Under the pieces are notes generated by a model. The model ran no database searches. It was given only the letters and a program-made list of their open reading frames with translations, and had not been told where the DNA came from. Shown here piece after piece: positions 1 to 7,839 of a stretch of 45,942 bases of DNA (the stretch's first letter is position 1; every line of letters begins with the position of its first letter). The position numbers and the translations under genes were made by a program. The DNA is taken from the NCBI GenBank assembly GCA_002337545.1, contig DDGE01000047.1:129103-175044 (forward strand). The letters run 5' to 3'. The stretch is from Phycisphaerales bacterium UBA1910. Lineage in GTDB: Bacteria; Planctomycetota; Phycisphaerae; Phycisphaerales; UBA1924.

Positions 1-1215
1 TTCTGTGCGTTCAAGCGCAAGGGCGACGAGCACGATGCGTACACGCTTGAGCACGAAGAACTGTATGAAAAAGTACAGGAGCTCTCGGACATCGGCGGGA
101 CGCAGATCCTGATGCAGGGCGGGATGAACCCGAACCTGCCTCTGGATTGGTATCTCGAGCTGCTCAACGGGATCCGCGAACGGTTCCCGCATGTGAAGAT
201 CCACGCGTTCTCGCCTCCGGAACTGATCGAGTTCGTGCATTTCTTTAACCCGCCCGGCAAGACGCTGGTCGAGAAGGTCCAGTGGGTGCTGATCCGTCTC
301 AAGGAGGCCGGCATGGGATCGCTCCCGGGCGGCGGCGGCGAGATCTTCGCCCCCGCGGTGCGGACCAAGATCGGGCTGGGCAAGTGCGATATGGACGCCT
401 GGCTGCAGGTGATGTACGCCGCCCATTCGCTCGGGATGTTCACCAGCGCATCGATGATGTACGGGCACATCGAGGGCTACGCCGACCGCATCCACCACAT
501 GCGCTCGGTGCGGCACTGGCAGGACAAAGCGATCCGCGACTTCGGCACGGGCGAGGTGCCCACACAGGTCGCGAGCGATCCGACGGTGAAGAACCCGGAG
601 ACGGGCGGGCATTACCTTGGGTTTATTTCATGGCCGTTCCAGCCGGACAACACGGCGCTTGGGCGTCTCCCCCACTGGCCGACGCAGGACGATATCGATC
701 CGGAAACAGACGAGCCCCTTCCATTCCCGGGTGATGTCGTCGCCCAGCTCGACGGCAGCGGCACCAAGGACATGGACACGCGGTTCGGGCGTCGATTACG
801 ACTCGCGGGGTCTACGGAGTACCTGCGTACTCAGGCGGTCAGCCGCCTGATGATGGACAACATCTACTCGATCGGGTCGTCGTGGGTCACGATGGGCCCG
901 CACATCGGGCAGGTCGCGCTGCGATTCGGCGCCAATGACATGGGCTCCGTGATGATGGAGGAGAATGTTGTGTCCTCCGCGGGGACGACCTACTGCCTCG
1001 ACGAGGCGGTGCTCTGCCGGCTCATTCGCAACGCGGGGTTCATCCCGGCGCAACGCGACACGGTGTACGATGTGATCAAGACCCACACGGGACCGGAATC
1101 GCCAGACCTGCGGGTCACGGACTGGTCGCAGCATCGGACCAAGCGTCTACACATCGAAAACGACGCAGAGAAGACCGAAACAGTCACGGTCACGATTGGC
1201 GAGAGCGACAAGTAA
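1..1215 (+). CDS. mqnC: Cyclic dehypoxanthinyl futalosine synthase (MqnC), 5' truncated
   Basis: Radical SAM enzyme that cyclises dehypoxanthine futalosine in the futalosine route to menaquinone. The frame is open from base 1 with no start; the first residues, FCAFKRK, are the end of the CxxxCxxC iron-sulfur loop, so roughly the first 60-70 residues lie outside the window. MQGG, HAFSPPEL, SLPGGGGEI and SMMYGH are typical of MqnC; CofH, its closest relative, is less likely because no F420 genes are seen. Two stretches look longer than the family norm, at visible residues about 181-208 and 219-262. The nearest downstream gene starts 45 bases after the stop. No other mqn gene is in the window. 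Function is confident from motifs; the insertions are judged from memory of the family. Confidence 0.88.
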   Translation, partial: FCAFKRKGDEHDAYTLEHEELYEKVQELSDIGGTQILMQGGMNPNLPLDWYLELLNGIRERFPHVKIHAFSPPELIEFVHFFNPPGKTLVEKVQWVLIRLKEAGMGSLPGGGGEIFAPAVRTKIGLGKCDMDAWLQVMYAAHSLGMFTSASMMYGHIEGYADRIHHMRSVRHWQDKAIRDFGTGEVPTQVASDPTVKNPETGGHYLGFISWPFQPDNTALGRLPHWPTQDDIDPETDEPLPFPGDVVAQLDGSGTKDMDTRFGRRLRLAGSTEYLRTQAVSRLMMDNIYSIGSSWVTMGPHIGQVALRFGANDMGSVMMEENVVSSAGTTYCLDEAVLCRLIRNAGFIPAQRDTVYDVIKTHTGPESPDLRVTDWSQHRTKRLHIENDAEKTETVTVTIGESDK

Positions 1216-1260
1216 ACCCGTTTTCATACGCGGTGAACGCAATCAAGATATACTCGCGGC

Positions 1261-2280
1261 ATGCCTACACGCCTCCTTCAGGTTGTGACCACATGCGACG
1301 ATCATCCGCGGCTGCTCGAACTGCTGAATGAGGCGAACCCGCCTTGTGTGTGGTACACCGATCTTGAAGACGAGAAACGCCTGACAAGCGTGCTGCTGCG
1401 AGCGGAGCTCGTCGAGCCGATCTCCGATGCGTTGCAGGACGAGTTCGGGGATTGCGACCAGTTCCGAATCGTGCTGTTGCCTGTTGAGGCAACGCATCCC
1501 AAGCTCCCCGAGCCTGAAGAAGAAGAGGACCCGGATCTCATCGAAGAGAAATCGTGGACACCGAAGTTCGGGCGGGTATCGCGTGAGGAACTCATGGAGG
1601 ACATTGAGGACTCCGCGAAAACGACGCCGATCTTCATGATCATGGTCGGGATCGCGGCGGTCGTCTCGAGTGTGGGACTCATCAAGGACTCGCCCGCGAT
1701 CATTATCGGCGCGATGGTGATCGCGCCGCTGCTCGGCCCGAACATGGCGCTCGCGCTCGGGACGACGCTGGGCGAGTTGAAGATGATCAGACGCGCGATC
1801 CGATCGAACCTCGTCGGGTTGAGCATCGCGATCGCGTGCTCCGCGGCGTTCGGGTTCTTTATCCAACCGGACAATATGACAGATGAGCTGACAGCGCGCA
1901 CCATCGTCGATCTGGGAGACATCCTTGTCGCGCTCGCGTCGGGTGCTGCGGGTGCGATCGCGTTTACCTCGGGTGCACCCGCGACAATCGTCGGCGTGAT
2001 GGTCGCGGTAGCGCTTCTGCCTCCCACCGCGGCGACGGGCATGCTCGCGGGCGCAGGGGGATGGCTGAAAGCCGGGGAAGCGGCGACGCTCGTCGCGACG
2101 AACATCGTGTGTATCAACCTCAGCGCGACGAGCGTCTTCTTCATCCAGGGCGTCCGCCCAAGCAGCAGCGCCTGGACGGATGAAGACAAAGCCAAGAAAG
2201 CGAGCATCAAAGCACTCGCGATGTGGACCTTTGCGCTGCTCGCGCTTGCGGCACTCATCGTGTTCGCGTGGAGTGATTGA
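1261..2280 (+). CDS. DUF389 (TIGR00341-type) membrane protein
   Basis: A 339-residue integral membrane protein of unknown function. Residues 1-115 form a soluble alpha/beta-like domain ending in an acidic linker (PEPEEEEDPD). From about residue 122 to the end there are roughly six hydrophobic segments carrying the family signature IIIGAMVIAPLLGPNMALA. The ATG at 1261 is the first in frame after the mqnC stop. DUF389 proteins are widespread and have been loosely linked to transport, but no substrate can be read from the sequence. There is nothing in the neighbours that suggests a role. Confidence 0.85.
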   Translation: MPTRLLQVVTTCDDHPRLLELLNEANPPCVWYTDLEDEKRLTSVLLRAELVEPISDALQDEFGDCDQFRIVLLPVEATHPKLPEPEEEEDPDLIEEKSWTPKFGRVSREELMEDIEDSAKTTPIFMIMVGIAAVVSSVGLIKDSPAIIIGAMVIAPLLGPNMALALGTTLGELKMIRRAIRSNLVGLSIAIACSAAFGFFIQPDNMTDELTARTIVDLGDILVALASGAAGAIAFTSGAPATIVGVMVAVALLPPTAATGMLAGAGGWLKAGEAATLVATNIVCINLSATSVFFIQGVRPSSSAWTDEDKAKKASIKALAMWTFALLALAALIVFAWSD

Positions 2281-2314
2281 AAGCAACTCCAAATCTTCCC
2301 GAAGAACTCAACAT

Positions 2315-2880
2315 ATGAAATCACCACGCGACCCGCAATCTGATCTCACACCCACTGAGCTTCTGCCTGGATTGGTCGGGCACAGGTGCCCCTCCACTGG
2401 GGGGTCTGGATTGATCTGATCAAATATTGGGAGTGGTTCCGCGCACAACCCGGATTCCCGAAACCCATCGCTTCATTCGAGTCACCGATACCTGTCGACA
2501 TCGAAGACGACCATGAGGGCACCGTCCTCTCCCCCCGGACGGGTCGGATCATGCGCAAGTGCAGGGCGGGTTCGGGGCTCGGGTTTCGCATAGATTTCGA
2601 ACCAAGCAGCGGGTTCTGGCTTGATCAGGGCGAGTTTGATTCACTCAGGAGTCACAATCTGCACGATGAGCTGCACCTGATCTGTTCTCCCGAATATCAG
2701 CTTGAGCTTGTGCGACTCAGATCCGACCGGGCGGAGCAATCCCGATTCGAACAGCGTCTCGGCGAAGAAAACTGTGAACGAATCCGCTCATTCGCGAACT
2801 GGTTCGCCCAACTCAACGACGAGTCGATTGCGATGACCTATTTGATAGCGTGTATCGAGGATGAACGCGATCGCGCTTAA
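2315..2880 (+). CDS. TFIIB-type zinc-ribbon protein with an apparent frameshift
   Basis: Two overlapping frames together make one plausible protein of about 188 residues. Frame A starts at ATG 2315 and reads ...LLPGLVGHRCPSTGG before hitting a stop at 2417-2419. Frame B (open from a GTG at 2386) continues GVWIDLIKYWEWFRAQPGF to the stop at 2880. Adding one G to the G6 run at 2399-2404 joins them into CPSTGGVWIDLIKYWEW, which resembles the zf-TFIIB pattern CPxCxGxWID. A second, more degenerate copy follows: SPRTGRIMRKC...GFWLDQGE. If only frame B is translated the product is 164 residues and lacks the first cysteine knuckle. The stop overlaps the stop of the convergent TonB-like gene. Whether this is a sequencing error, a true mutation or ribosomal slippage cannot be told here. 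DNA- or RNA-binding is only inferred from the fold. Confidence 0.65.
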
Positions 2881-4043
2881 TCCTTCTCGTCACGGAAGAG
2901 TATCTTCATCGATATCTCGATGAACGATTTCGGATCATCGGGGTCAAGCTTCTTGAGGGGCTCACCCGAGGCACGCCACTTGTACACCGCGCTGAGCAGG
3001 GGCTCGTCCACAGCCCGGCTCCCCGTGTCGTACACTTTCTTCTTCTCCTCATCGCGGATGAAGTCAACGAAAACAACCCTGCCCTGTGCATTAAACCGGA
3101 TGATCAGGATCGGGTTCCGCGGGAGTTGGGTAAAACGAACAGTCGCGGGGTATCGCGGCTCTACGGGTTTAATCTCAAGACCCGCAGATGACAACGGGCG
3201 ATTCAGGGCACTGACATCGTGGGTCTCGGCGCGTTTGATCTTGGACGCGACGGACTCGCGATCATCTTCCTCACCGGGTTTTCCCTGCTCCGTTACTGAG
3301 GTAGGCGTGGGCTGCTCGGGCTGCGTTGGTTCAGAATCACTCGTTGCCGCTGGCGTGGGCTCGGGTTGTTGTTCCTGAGATTCTGTTGATTCCTCAGCCG
3401 GCACATCGGGTGCTGGCTCAACAGGTGCTGGTTCAACGGGTACGGGTTCTTCGATCGGCTCGGGCTGGGGCTCGGGGTCGATCGTGGTCGAATCGGTGAT
3501 CTCAATCACGGGTTCTTCGATCGGCTCGATCTCGATGGGCTCGATCGGCGTCGTCTGCTCGGGCTGCTCGACGGGGTCCTGCGATTGAACCGGTTCGGGT
3601 TCAGTGACAGGCTCAGGGGTCTGCTCTGGGATTGACTGGGGATCAGGGATGGTTTCGACAACTGGCGTACTCGGCGTGGGGGTCGGCTGGGTGATGTCCT
3701 GCACCCCGGTATTGATCGCCAGTTCGGCCTGCTCGACTTCGGATTCGGGCGCTTCGCCTTCGATCGGGTTCTCGAGCACACCCAGCCAGGTGATCGACGC
3801 GGACTTCGCGTCCTCGCGCCCAAGCCGCAGAGGGTCTTCCTCAGGTTGAGGCGGCACGGGCATGTCTGGGATCGAGATGTTCTCGGGAGCCTCGAGGTCC
3901 GATCCCTCAAGCGCCTTCGCATATGACGCGAAACCACCCACGGTGAACAGATGTACGAGCAGACTCAGTACGAGGCACGCCAAAAGCACCGGCACTGAGA
4001 TGCTGGTGAACGAAGATTGGGATGGGCCGGTCTGCGTGGCCAT
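2877..4043 (-). CDS. TonB-like energy transducer protein
   Basis: A 388-residue protein built like TonB. Residues about 17-38 are a single N-terminal membrane anchor. A very long Pro/Glu/Gln/Thr spacer (about 65-270, many PEP, EPVEP and PIEP repeats) could span the periplasm. The C-terminal domain reads EPRYPATVRFTQLPRNPI...DEPLLSAVYKWRASGEPLK, matching the TonB/TolA C-terminal pattern. TonB proteins carry proton-motive-force energy to outer-membrane receptors. It is the last gene of a leftward group glycosyltransferase-ExbD-TonB, with 8 bases after exbD. The acidic spacer differs from the Pro-Lys spacer of enteric TonB. No ExbB or outer-membrane receptor is present in the window, so the partner and substrate are unknown. 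Confidence 0.72.
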   Translation of the reverse strand: MATQTGPSQSSFTSISVPVLLACLVLSLLVHLFTVGGFASYAKALEGSDLEAPENISIPDMPVPPQPEEDPLRLGREDAKSASITWLGVLENPIEGEAPESEVEQAELAINTGVQDITQPTPTPSTPVVETIPDPQSIPEQTPEPVTEPEPVQSQDPVEQPEQTTPIEPIEIEPIEEPVIEITDSTTIDPEPQPEPIEEPVPVEPAPVEPAPDVPAEESTESQEQQPEPTPAATSDSEPTQPEQPTPTSVTEQGKPGEEDDRESVASKIKRAETHDVSALNRPLSSAGLEIKPVEPRYPATVRFTQLPRNPILIIRFNAQGRVVFVDFIRDEEKKKVYDTGSRAVDEPLLSAVYKWRASGEPLKKLDPDDPKSFIEISMKILFRDEKD

Positions 4044-4051
4044 ATCAGGTT

Positions 4052-4522
4052 CTACGGCTGATCACCCTGCCGGGGTTCAGATTCCGTGGGTTGATCCGGG
4101 GCTGCCTCGCGTCCCACGATCGAAAAATCCCCCATATCTGCGCCTACGAGCGCATCCGCAAGCTCGATCAGCACGCCAGCGTCTGAACGAACATCGACGG
4201 CAAGGAGGATCGGGGAACCCGGGGATTCATCGCGAAGTGTGCTGACAACTGGAATGATCTGATCCTGCGCGACCTGCTCGGAGTTCACGAACACGCTCCC
4301 CTCCGCGTCGATCGCGATTGTAATCGGTGTGACCCTTTCGGCATTCTCACCCGCAGTCAACTCCGGGAGCTGCACATCGAGCACATCCGCTCGAATCATC
4401 AGCACGATCGAAAACACAAAGAAGGTGAGCAGCAGGAAGACCACATCGATCATCGGTGTGAGTTCGACGCGGGCATCGTCGCCCATGCGTCGCACCCGCC
4501 GTCCGAGCCTTGGGATGGACAT
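4052..4522 (-). CDS. exbD: ExbD/TolR family biopolymer transport protein
   Basis: A 156-residue proton-channel subunit. The N-terminal RVELTPMIDVVFLLLTFFVF carries the family hallmark, with the membrane-embedded Asp in PMIDVVF that conducts protons in ExbD/TolR; a periplasmic domain follows (PELTAGENAERVTPITIAID...). It ends in a polar tail rich in Glu, Pro and Gln. It lies 3 bases downstream of the glycosyltransferase stop and just upstream of the TonB-like gene. ExbD normally works in a complex with ExbB, which is absent here; it could be encoded elsewhere. TolR is an alternative name, but the TonB-like neighbour favours ExbD. Confidence 0.85.
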   Translation of the reverse strand: MSIPRLGRRVRRMGDDARVELTPMIDVVFLLLTFFVFSIVLMIRADVLDVQLPELTAGENAERVTPITIAIDAEGSVFVNSEQVAQDQIIPVVSTLRDESPGSPILLAVDVRSDAGVLIELADALVGADMGDFSIVGREAAPDQPTESEPRQGDQP

Positions 4523-4525
4523 GGG

Positions 4526-5731
4526 TTATCCCTCCGCCTTGCGAACATAGCTCCGACCGCCCCAGAGCGTAGGACGCCCTGTGGCGAGATCGGATGCGGC
4601 CTGCCAGAAGATCCGCCCGGTCAGCATCGCTCCCACGACCGACATCGGGATATCACGAACGGGCGCGTGGCTCATCCGGTACACCGCGATGAGCCCCACA
4701 AACCAACTCAGCAGCGCGACGATACCGATCGTGACCCCGATGAGATCAACATCGTTGAGCAATGCGAGGATCACGAGCACCAAGGCGAACATCGGAAAAA
4801 TGCTTGTGACGATCGGGGTGCGAAGCGCGTAGCGTCGCAGGCGTTTGATCTCACGATTCGCTGATTCGGTGTAGATCCGCTTCCAACCGCGCGTGTACTC
4901 ACCCCAGTTGTCATACATGCGGCAGCGGAGCATGGTATCCGCCATCAGAAGCCCACCGATCGAGCCGTTCGCCTTCACCCGGCGCGAGAACGCGATGTCT
5001 TCCAGGATCGCGTGCTTGACGGCTTCGTGCCCACCGATCTCGTCATAGACCTTCTTATCGAACATCATGAACTGCCCATTCGCGAACGCACGCCGTCCCT
5101 CATCCGTGCGATTCACACGCAGGAGCGGGAACTGACGCGCCAGCTCGAAGGCGGTCACGGGCTGAACGATGCGTTCGTACCACGCATCCGTGCTCAGGGT
5201 GGAGAGGAGACTTAAAAAATCGAGCTTGCGATCACGCATGATCGCGATGCAAGCGCGGACGCACGATGGGTCCATCGAAGTATCCGCGTCCGTAAAGATC
5301 AGGATTTCCGCGCTGCGGGCGTGTGATGATCTGGTAAACCCAGAGTAGGCGGCATGGACTTTTCCTGCCCAATCGTCGGGGCATTGGGTGATCTCGATAA
5401 CCTCGAAACGATCGTCGTCACCGATGGCGTGAGTCGCCACACCGAGCGTGTCATCGGTGCACCGATCGAGCGCGAGCACCACACGCAAACGGTCATAATC
5501 CTGTTCCTTCAATGACGCGACCAGTGTCCCGATATTCCCGGCTTCGTTATGGCAGGGGACGATCACACACACCCGCTGGGTCGGTGGAGTGCGTTCCGCC
5601 AGGATGATCCCGTCTCGTGCCGTTGGGAGGATTGATCGGGTTCGCTGCACCTGGACTGTCACGGTGATCCAGTAGATCGTGCAGAGCACCGCACTGACGA
5701 CCAGGACCATCATGGCAACTTCGAGAAGCAT
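4526..5731 (-). CDS. Membrane glycosyltransferase, family 2
   Basis: A GT-A fold glycosyltransferase of about 401 residues. An N-terminal membrane helix (MLLEVAMMVLVVSAVLCTIYW) is followed by the catalytic domain with VIVPCHNEAGNIG, the metal-binding DAD in IFTDADTSMDPS, the catalytic-base-like ED in AILEDIAFSRR and a YTRGWKRIYTES stretch; two or three more membrane helices close the protein. I chose ATG 5731 because the helix starts there; the frame stays open to 5833 but that would overlap the divergent epimerase gene. The layout resembles HpnB/CrtQ-type enzymes acting on lipid or carotenoid acceptors, but the acceptor cannot be determined. First gene of the group with exbD and the TonB-like gene. 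Confidence 0.78.
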   Translation of the reverse strand: MLLEVAMMVLVVSAVLCTIYWITVTVQVQRTRSILPTARDGIILAERTPPTQRVCVIVPCHNEAGNIGTLVASLKEQDYDRLRVVLALDRCTDDTLGVATHAIGDDDRFEVIEITQCPDDWAGKVHAAYSGFTRSSHARSAEILIFTDADTSMDPSCVRACIAIMRDRKLDFLSLLSTLSTDAWYERIVQPVTAFELARQFPLLRVNRTDEGRRAFANGQFMMFDKKVYDEIGGHEAVKHAILEDIAFSRRVKANGSIGGLLMADTMLRCRMYDNWGEYTRGWKRIYTESANREIKRLRRYALRTPIVTSIFPMFALVLVILALLNDVDLIGVTIGIVALLSWFVGLIAVYRMSHAPVRDIPMSVVGAMLTGRIFWQAASDLATGRPTLWGGRSYVRKAEG

Positions 5732-5772
5732 GCCAGATTCTATACCCCGAACCCGTGAACCTATCATGCCCC

Positions 5773-6549
5773 ATGAACGCGCGTGAACCCGATCGATTCC
5801 GAGTCCAAGGGCCTGTCCCTTCCCATGATCCACGCCCGGCCCCAGCGATCTACGAACTCAGCGTCGCACAAACCCGCGAAATCGATCGCCGAGCGGTTGA
5901 GGAATACGGAATGGAATCGATCGTGCTGATGGAGAACGCCGCGATCGGGCTGTGTGGTCATGTTCTGGACATGCTCTCGGAAGTGATGGAACCGCGTGTG
6001 CTCATCTGCTGCGGACCGGGCAACAACGGAGGGGACGGCTTCGCGCTCGCTCGCCATCTGCACAACCACGGCATCCCAATCAGCGTTGTGCGAACAATCA
6101 GCGCGGAAGATTACTCCGGGGATGCAGGATCAAACCTGCACATCATCGAAAAAATGGGGATCGAGATACTCGGGATCGATGCGTTCCTCGATCGGGAGAC
6201 ACACCCGAATGTCGCATTGATCGTCGACGCCCTGTTCGGTACCGGGCTCGGACGATCCATCGAAGGGCAAACGGGAAAACTCGTGCAATGGATCAACGCC
6301 GCAGGGACACGAAGCGGCGTGCAGATTCTCGCTGTTGATTCACCCAGCGGGCTCGATGCCCAGAACGGAAAACCAATCGGGTCGTGCATTGTGCACGCGG
6401 ATCGGACAGTAACCTTTGCCGGGCTGAAGCCGGGCATGGCACGCATGGAAGCGATCGAGTTCCTCGGCGAGGTGCATGTCGTTTCGATCGGCGCACCGAT
6501 CGAGTTGATGGAAGAACTCGGACGAAGGATCGAATCCAGAGAGGCATAA
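5773..6549 (+). CDS. nnrE: NAD(P)H-hydrate epimerase (YjeF N-terminal domain)
   Basis: Repairs damaged nicotinamide cofactors by epimerising R-NAD(P)HX to the S form. The 258-residue protein shows GPGNNGGDGFALARHL, VDALFGTGLGR and DSPSGLDAQNG, the three signatures of the family, plus the conserved REIDRRAVEEYGMESIVLMENAA helix at the start. Only the epimerase domain is present; many bacteria fuse it to the ADP-dependent dehydratase NnrD, which is not seen here. ATG 5773 is preferred over the in-frame GTG at 5755, which would add six residues. Its start is 41 bases from the divergent glycosyltransferase start and its stop is 8 bases from the convergent SDR stop. Confidence 0.88.
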   Translation: MNAREPDRFRVQGPVPSHDPRPAPAIYELSVAQTREIDRRAVEEYGMESIVLMENAAIGLCGHVLDMLSEVMEPRVLICCGPGNNGGDGFALARHLHNHGIPISVVRTISAEDYSGDAGSNLHIIEKMGIEILGIDAFLDRETHPNVALIVDALFGTGLGRSIEGQTGKLVQWINAAGTRSGVQILAVDSPSGLDAQNGKPIGSCIVHADRTVTFAGLKPGMARMEAIEFLGEVHVVSIGAPIELMEELGRRIESREA

Positions 6550-6557
6550 AAGTTGCC

Positions 6558-7292
6558 TTATTTGGGACGCACAGTCGCCATCCCACCATCGACACCGATG
6601 ACCTGCCCCGTGATCCATGAACTCTCGGGTTCCATGAGCATCCTGATCACGCGCGCGATCTCCTCTGGCTGCCCGATGCGCTTGAGTGGGTGCATGGACT
6701 CGCTCGCTTTGCGTGCGGGATCGCTCGACAGGATCCCGGATGCGAGTGGGGTCTCGACGAGACCGGGCGCAACCGCGTTGAATCGGATACCGTTGCTGGC
6801 ATAACTGGCGGCTGCGGAACGCACGAGCCCCTCCACCCCTGCTTTCGCCGCGCTGATTGCTTCATGATTGCTCAACCCGATCTGGGCGGCACAACTCGAC
6901 ATCAGAACAACACTCCCGCCATTTTTTCGCATGTGCTTGCCCGCTGCACGGACACAGGCGAAGGCCGTCGTGAGGTTCTGGGACACGGTCCGATCGAAAT
7001 CCTCACGGCTCGTAGACGAGGACGGCTTGAGCAAGATTGAGCCAGCGAGATTGACCAGAGCGGTCGCGTCCTGATGCTGGGCCAGCAGGTCATCGAAGCT
7101 GTCAAAGTCACTCGCATCGAGCGTGTGGGATGAATCGACGCCCCCCCCAAGTGTCCGGCGCTGTGCCTCGATGTTCTCAGTGTTTCGACCGGCTAGAACA
7201 AGTGTCCATCCCGAATCGCTGAGCATTTCGCAGAGCCGGGTCCCGATTCCACCCGCTGAGCCCACAACGACGGCTTTCCTTTGTTGAAGCAT
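6558..7292 (-). CDS. SDR family oxidoreductase lacking the catalytic tyrosine
   Basis: A 244-residue Rossmann-fold protein of the short-chain dehydrogenase family. It has the nucleotide motif GSAGGIGTRLCE near the N-terminus, NLAGSILLK (the NNAG-type motif), the conserved Ser in LMSSCAAQIG and a C-terminal VIGVDGGMA. The active-site YxxxK is not intact: the sequence reads NHEAISAAKAG, with Ile where Tyr is expected and the Lys kept. The AAATYA-like SAAASYA that follows is shared with a known atypical SDR group. Either catalysis differs or the protein is not a classical dehydrogenase. ATG 7292 is chosen because an AAAGGAGG sits 4 bases upstream; the frame extends to 7316. Confidence 0.8.
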   Translation of the reverse strand: MLQQRKAVVVGSAGGIGTRLCEMLSDSGWTLVLAGRNTENIEAQRRTLGGGVDSSHTLDASDFDSFDDLLAQHQDATALVNLAGSILLKPSSSTSREDFDRTVSQNLTTAFACVRAAGKHMRKNGGSVVLMSSCAAQIGLSNHEAISAAKAGVEGLVRSAAASYASNGIRFNAVAPGLVETPLASGILSSDPARKASESMHPLKRIGQPEEIARVIRMLMEPESSWITGQVIGVDGGMATVRPK

Positions 7293-7296
7293 CGAT

Positions 7297-7304
7297 CCTC
7301 CTTT
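7297..7304 (-). promoter_or_regulatory. Strong Shine-Dalgarno for the SDR gene
   Basis: On the minus strand AAAGGAGG lies 4 bases before ATG 7292 and decides that start over the earlier ATG at 7316. Confidence 0.8.
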
Positions 7305-7379
7305 GTGCTGATCCATGACTTCGATGCCAACGGACGATTCGATCCAGACCCTGAGGTGAATTCGTCCCTACAATTGCCC

Positions 7380-7835
7380 ATGTCACTCCCCGGCCACTCA
7401 GGCATGCTGATCGAAATGCACCTTGCACGGATTCTCATCCGTGAATCAACGAGTGCCCAGCTCATCGAGCTCCGTGAATCCCACCCGATCGATGATGAAC
7501 CCCGCTCGTTTCCCATCGTCATCGGAACCTCCGAAGCGATCGCGATCGACCGGCGATTGTCTGGCTTTGAAGTCGGACGCCCGATGACACACGACCTGCT
7601 CGCCCACACCATCGAGCAGCTCGGAGCGACTTTGGAATCGATCGCGATCACGGATATCGTCGAAGGTACCTTCTTCGCGGTGCTTGTCCTCAGTGATCGT
7701 GATGGGCAACGGATCGAGATCGATGCACGCCCGAGCGATGCAATCGCGCTCGGCATCACGGGAGATGTCCCAATCTATGTGAGCGACGCAGTGATCGAGA
7801 ATGCGATCATGCCCCCTCTAGACGACTTTGAGTAA
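7380..7835 (+). CDS. Bifunctional nuclease family protein (DUF151)
   Basis: A 151-residue single-domain protein. Recognisable DUF151 features are FPIVIGTSEAIAIDRRLSG, RPMTHDLLAHTIEQLGA, TFFAVLVLSD and IDARPSDAIALGI. Family members have been reported as nucleases with DNase and RNase activity in plants and bacteria, but this has not been shown broadly. The frame is open from 7281; I took ATG 7380, although ATG 7404 (MLIEMHLARIL) is equally possible since neither has a clear ribosome site. It is divergent from the SDR gene, and the next gene, truD, starts 4 bases after its stop, suggesting co-transcription. Confidence 0.75.
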   Translation: MSLPGHSGMLIEMHLARILIRESTSAQLIELRESHPIDDEPRSFPIVIGTSEAIAIDRRLSGFEVGRPMTHDLLAHTIEQLGATLESIAITDIVEGTFFAVLVLSDRDGQRIEIDARPSDAIALGITGDVPIYVSDAVIENAIMPPLDDFE

Positions 7836-7839
7836 TCCC

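Noticed and set aside
2386..2880. Treating the GTG at 2386 as the true start of a 164-residue protein.
   Set aside because: The frame ahead of it holds the matching half of the zinc motif, so a joined reading is more likely; kept as an alternative in the feature.
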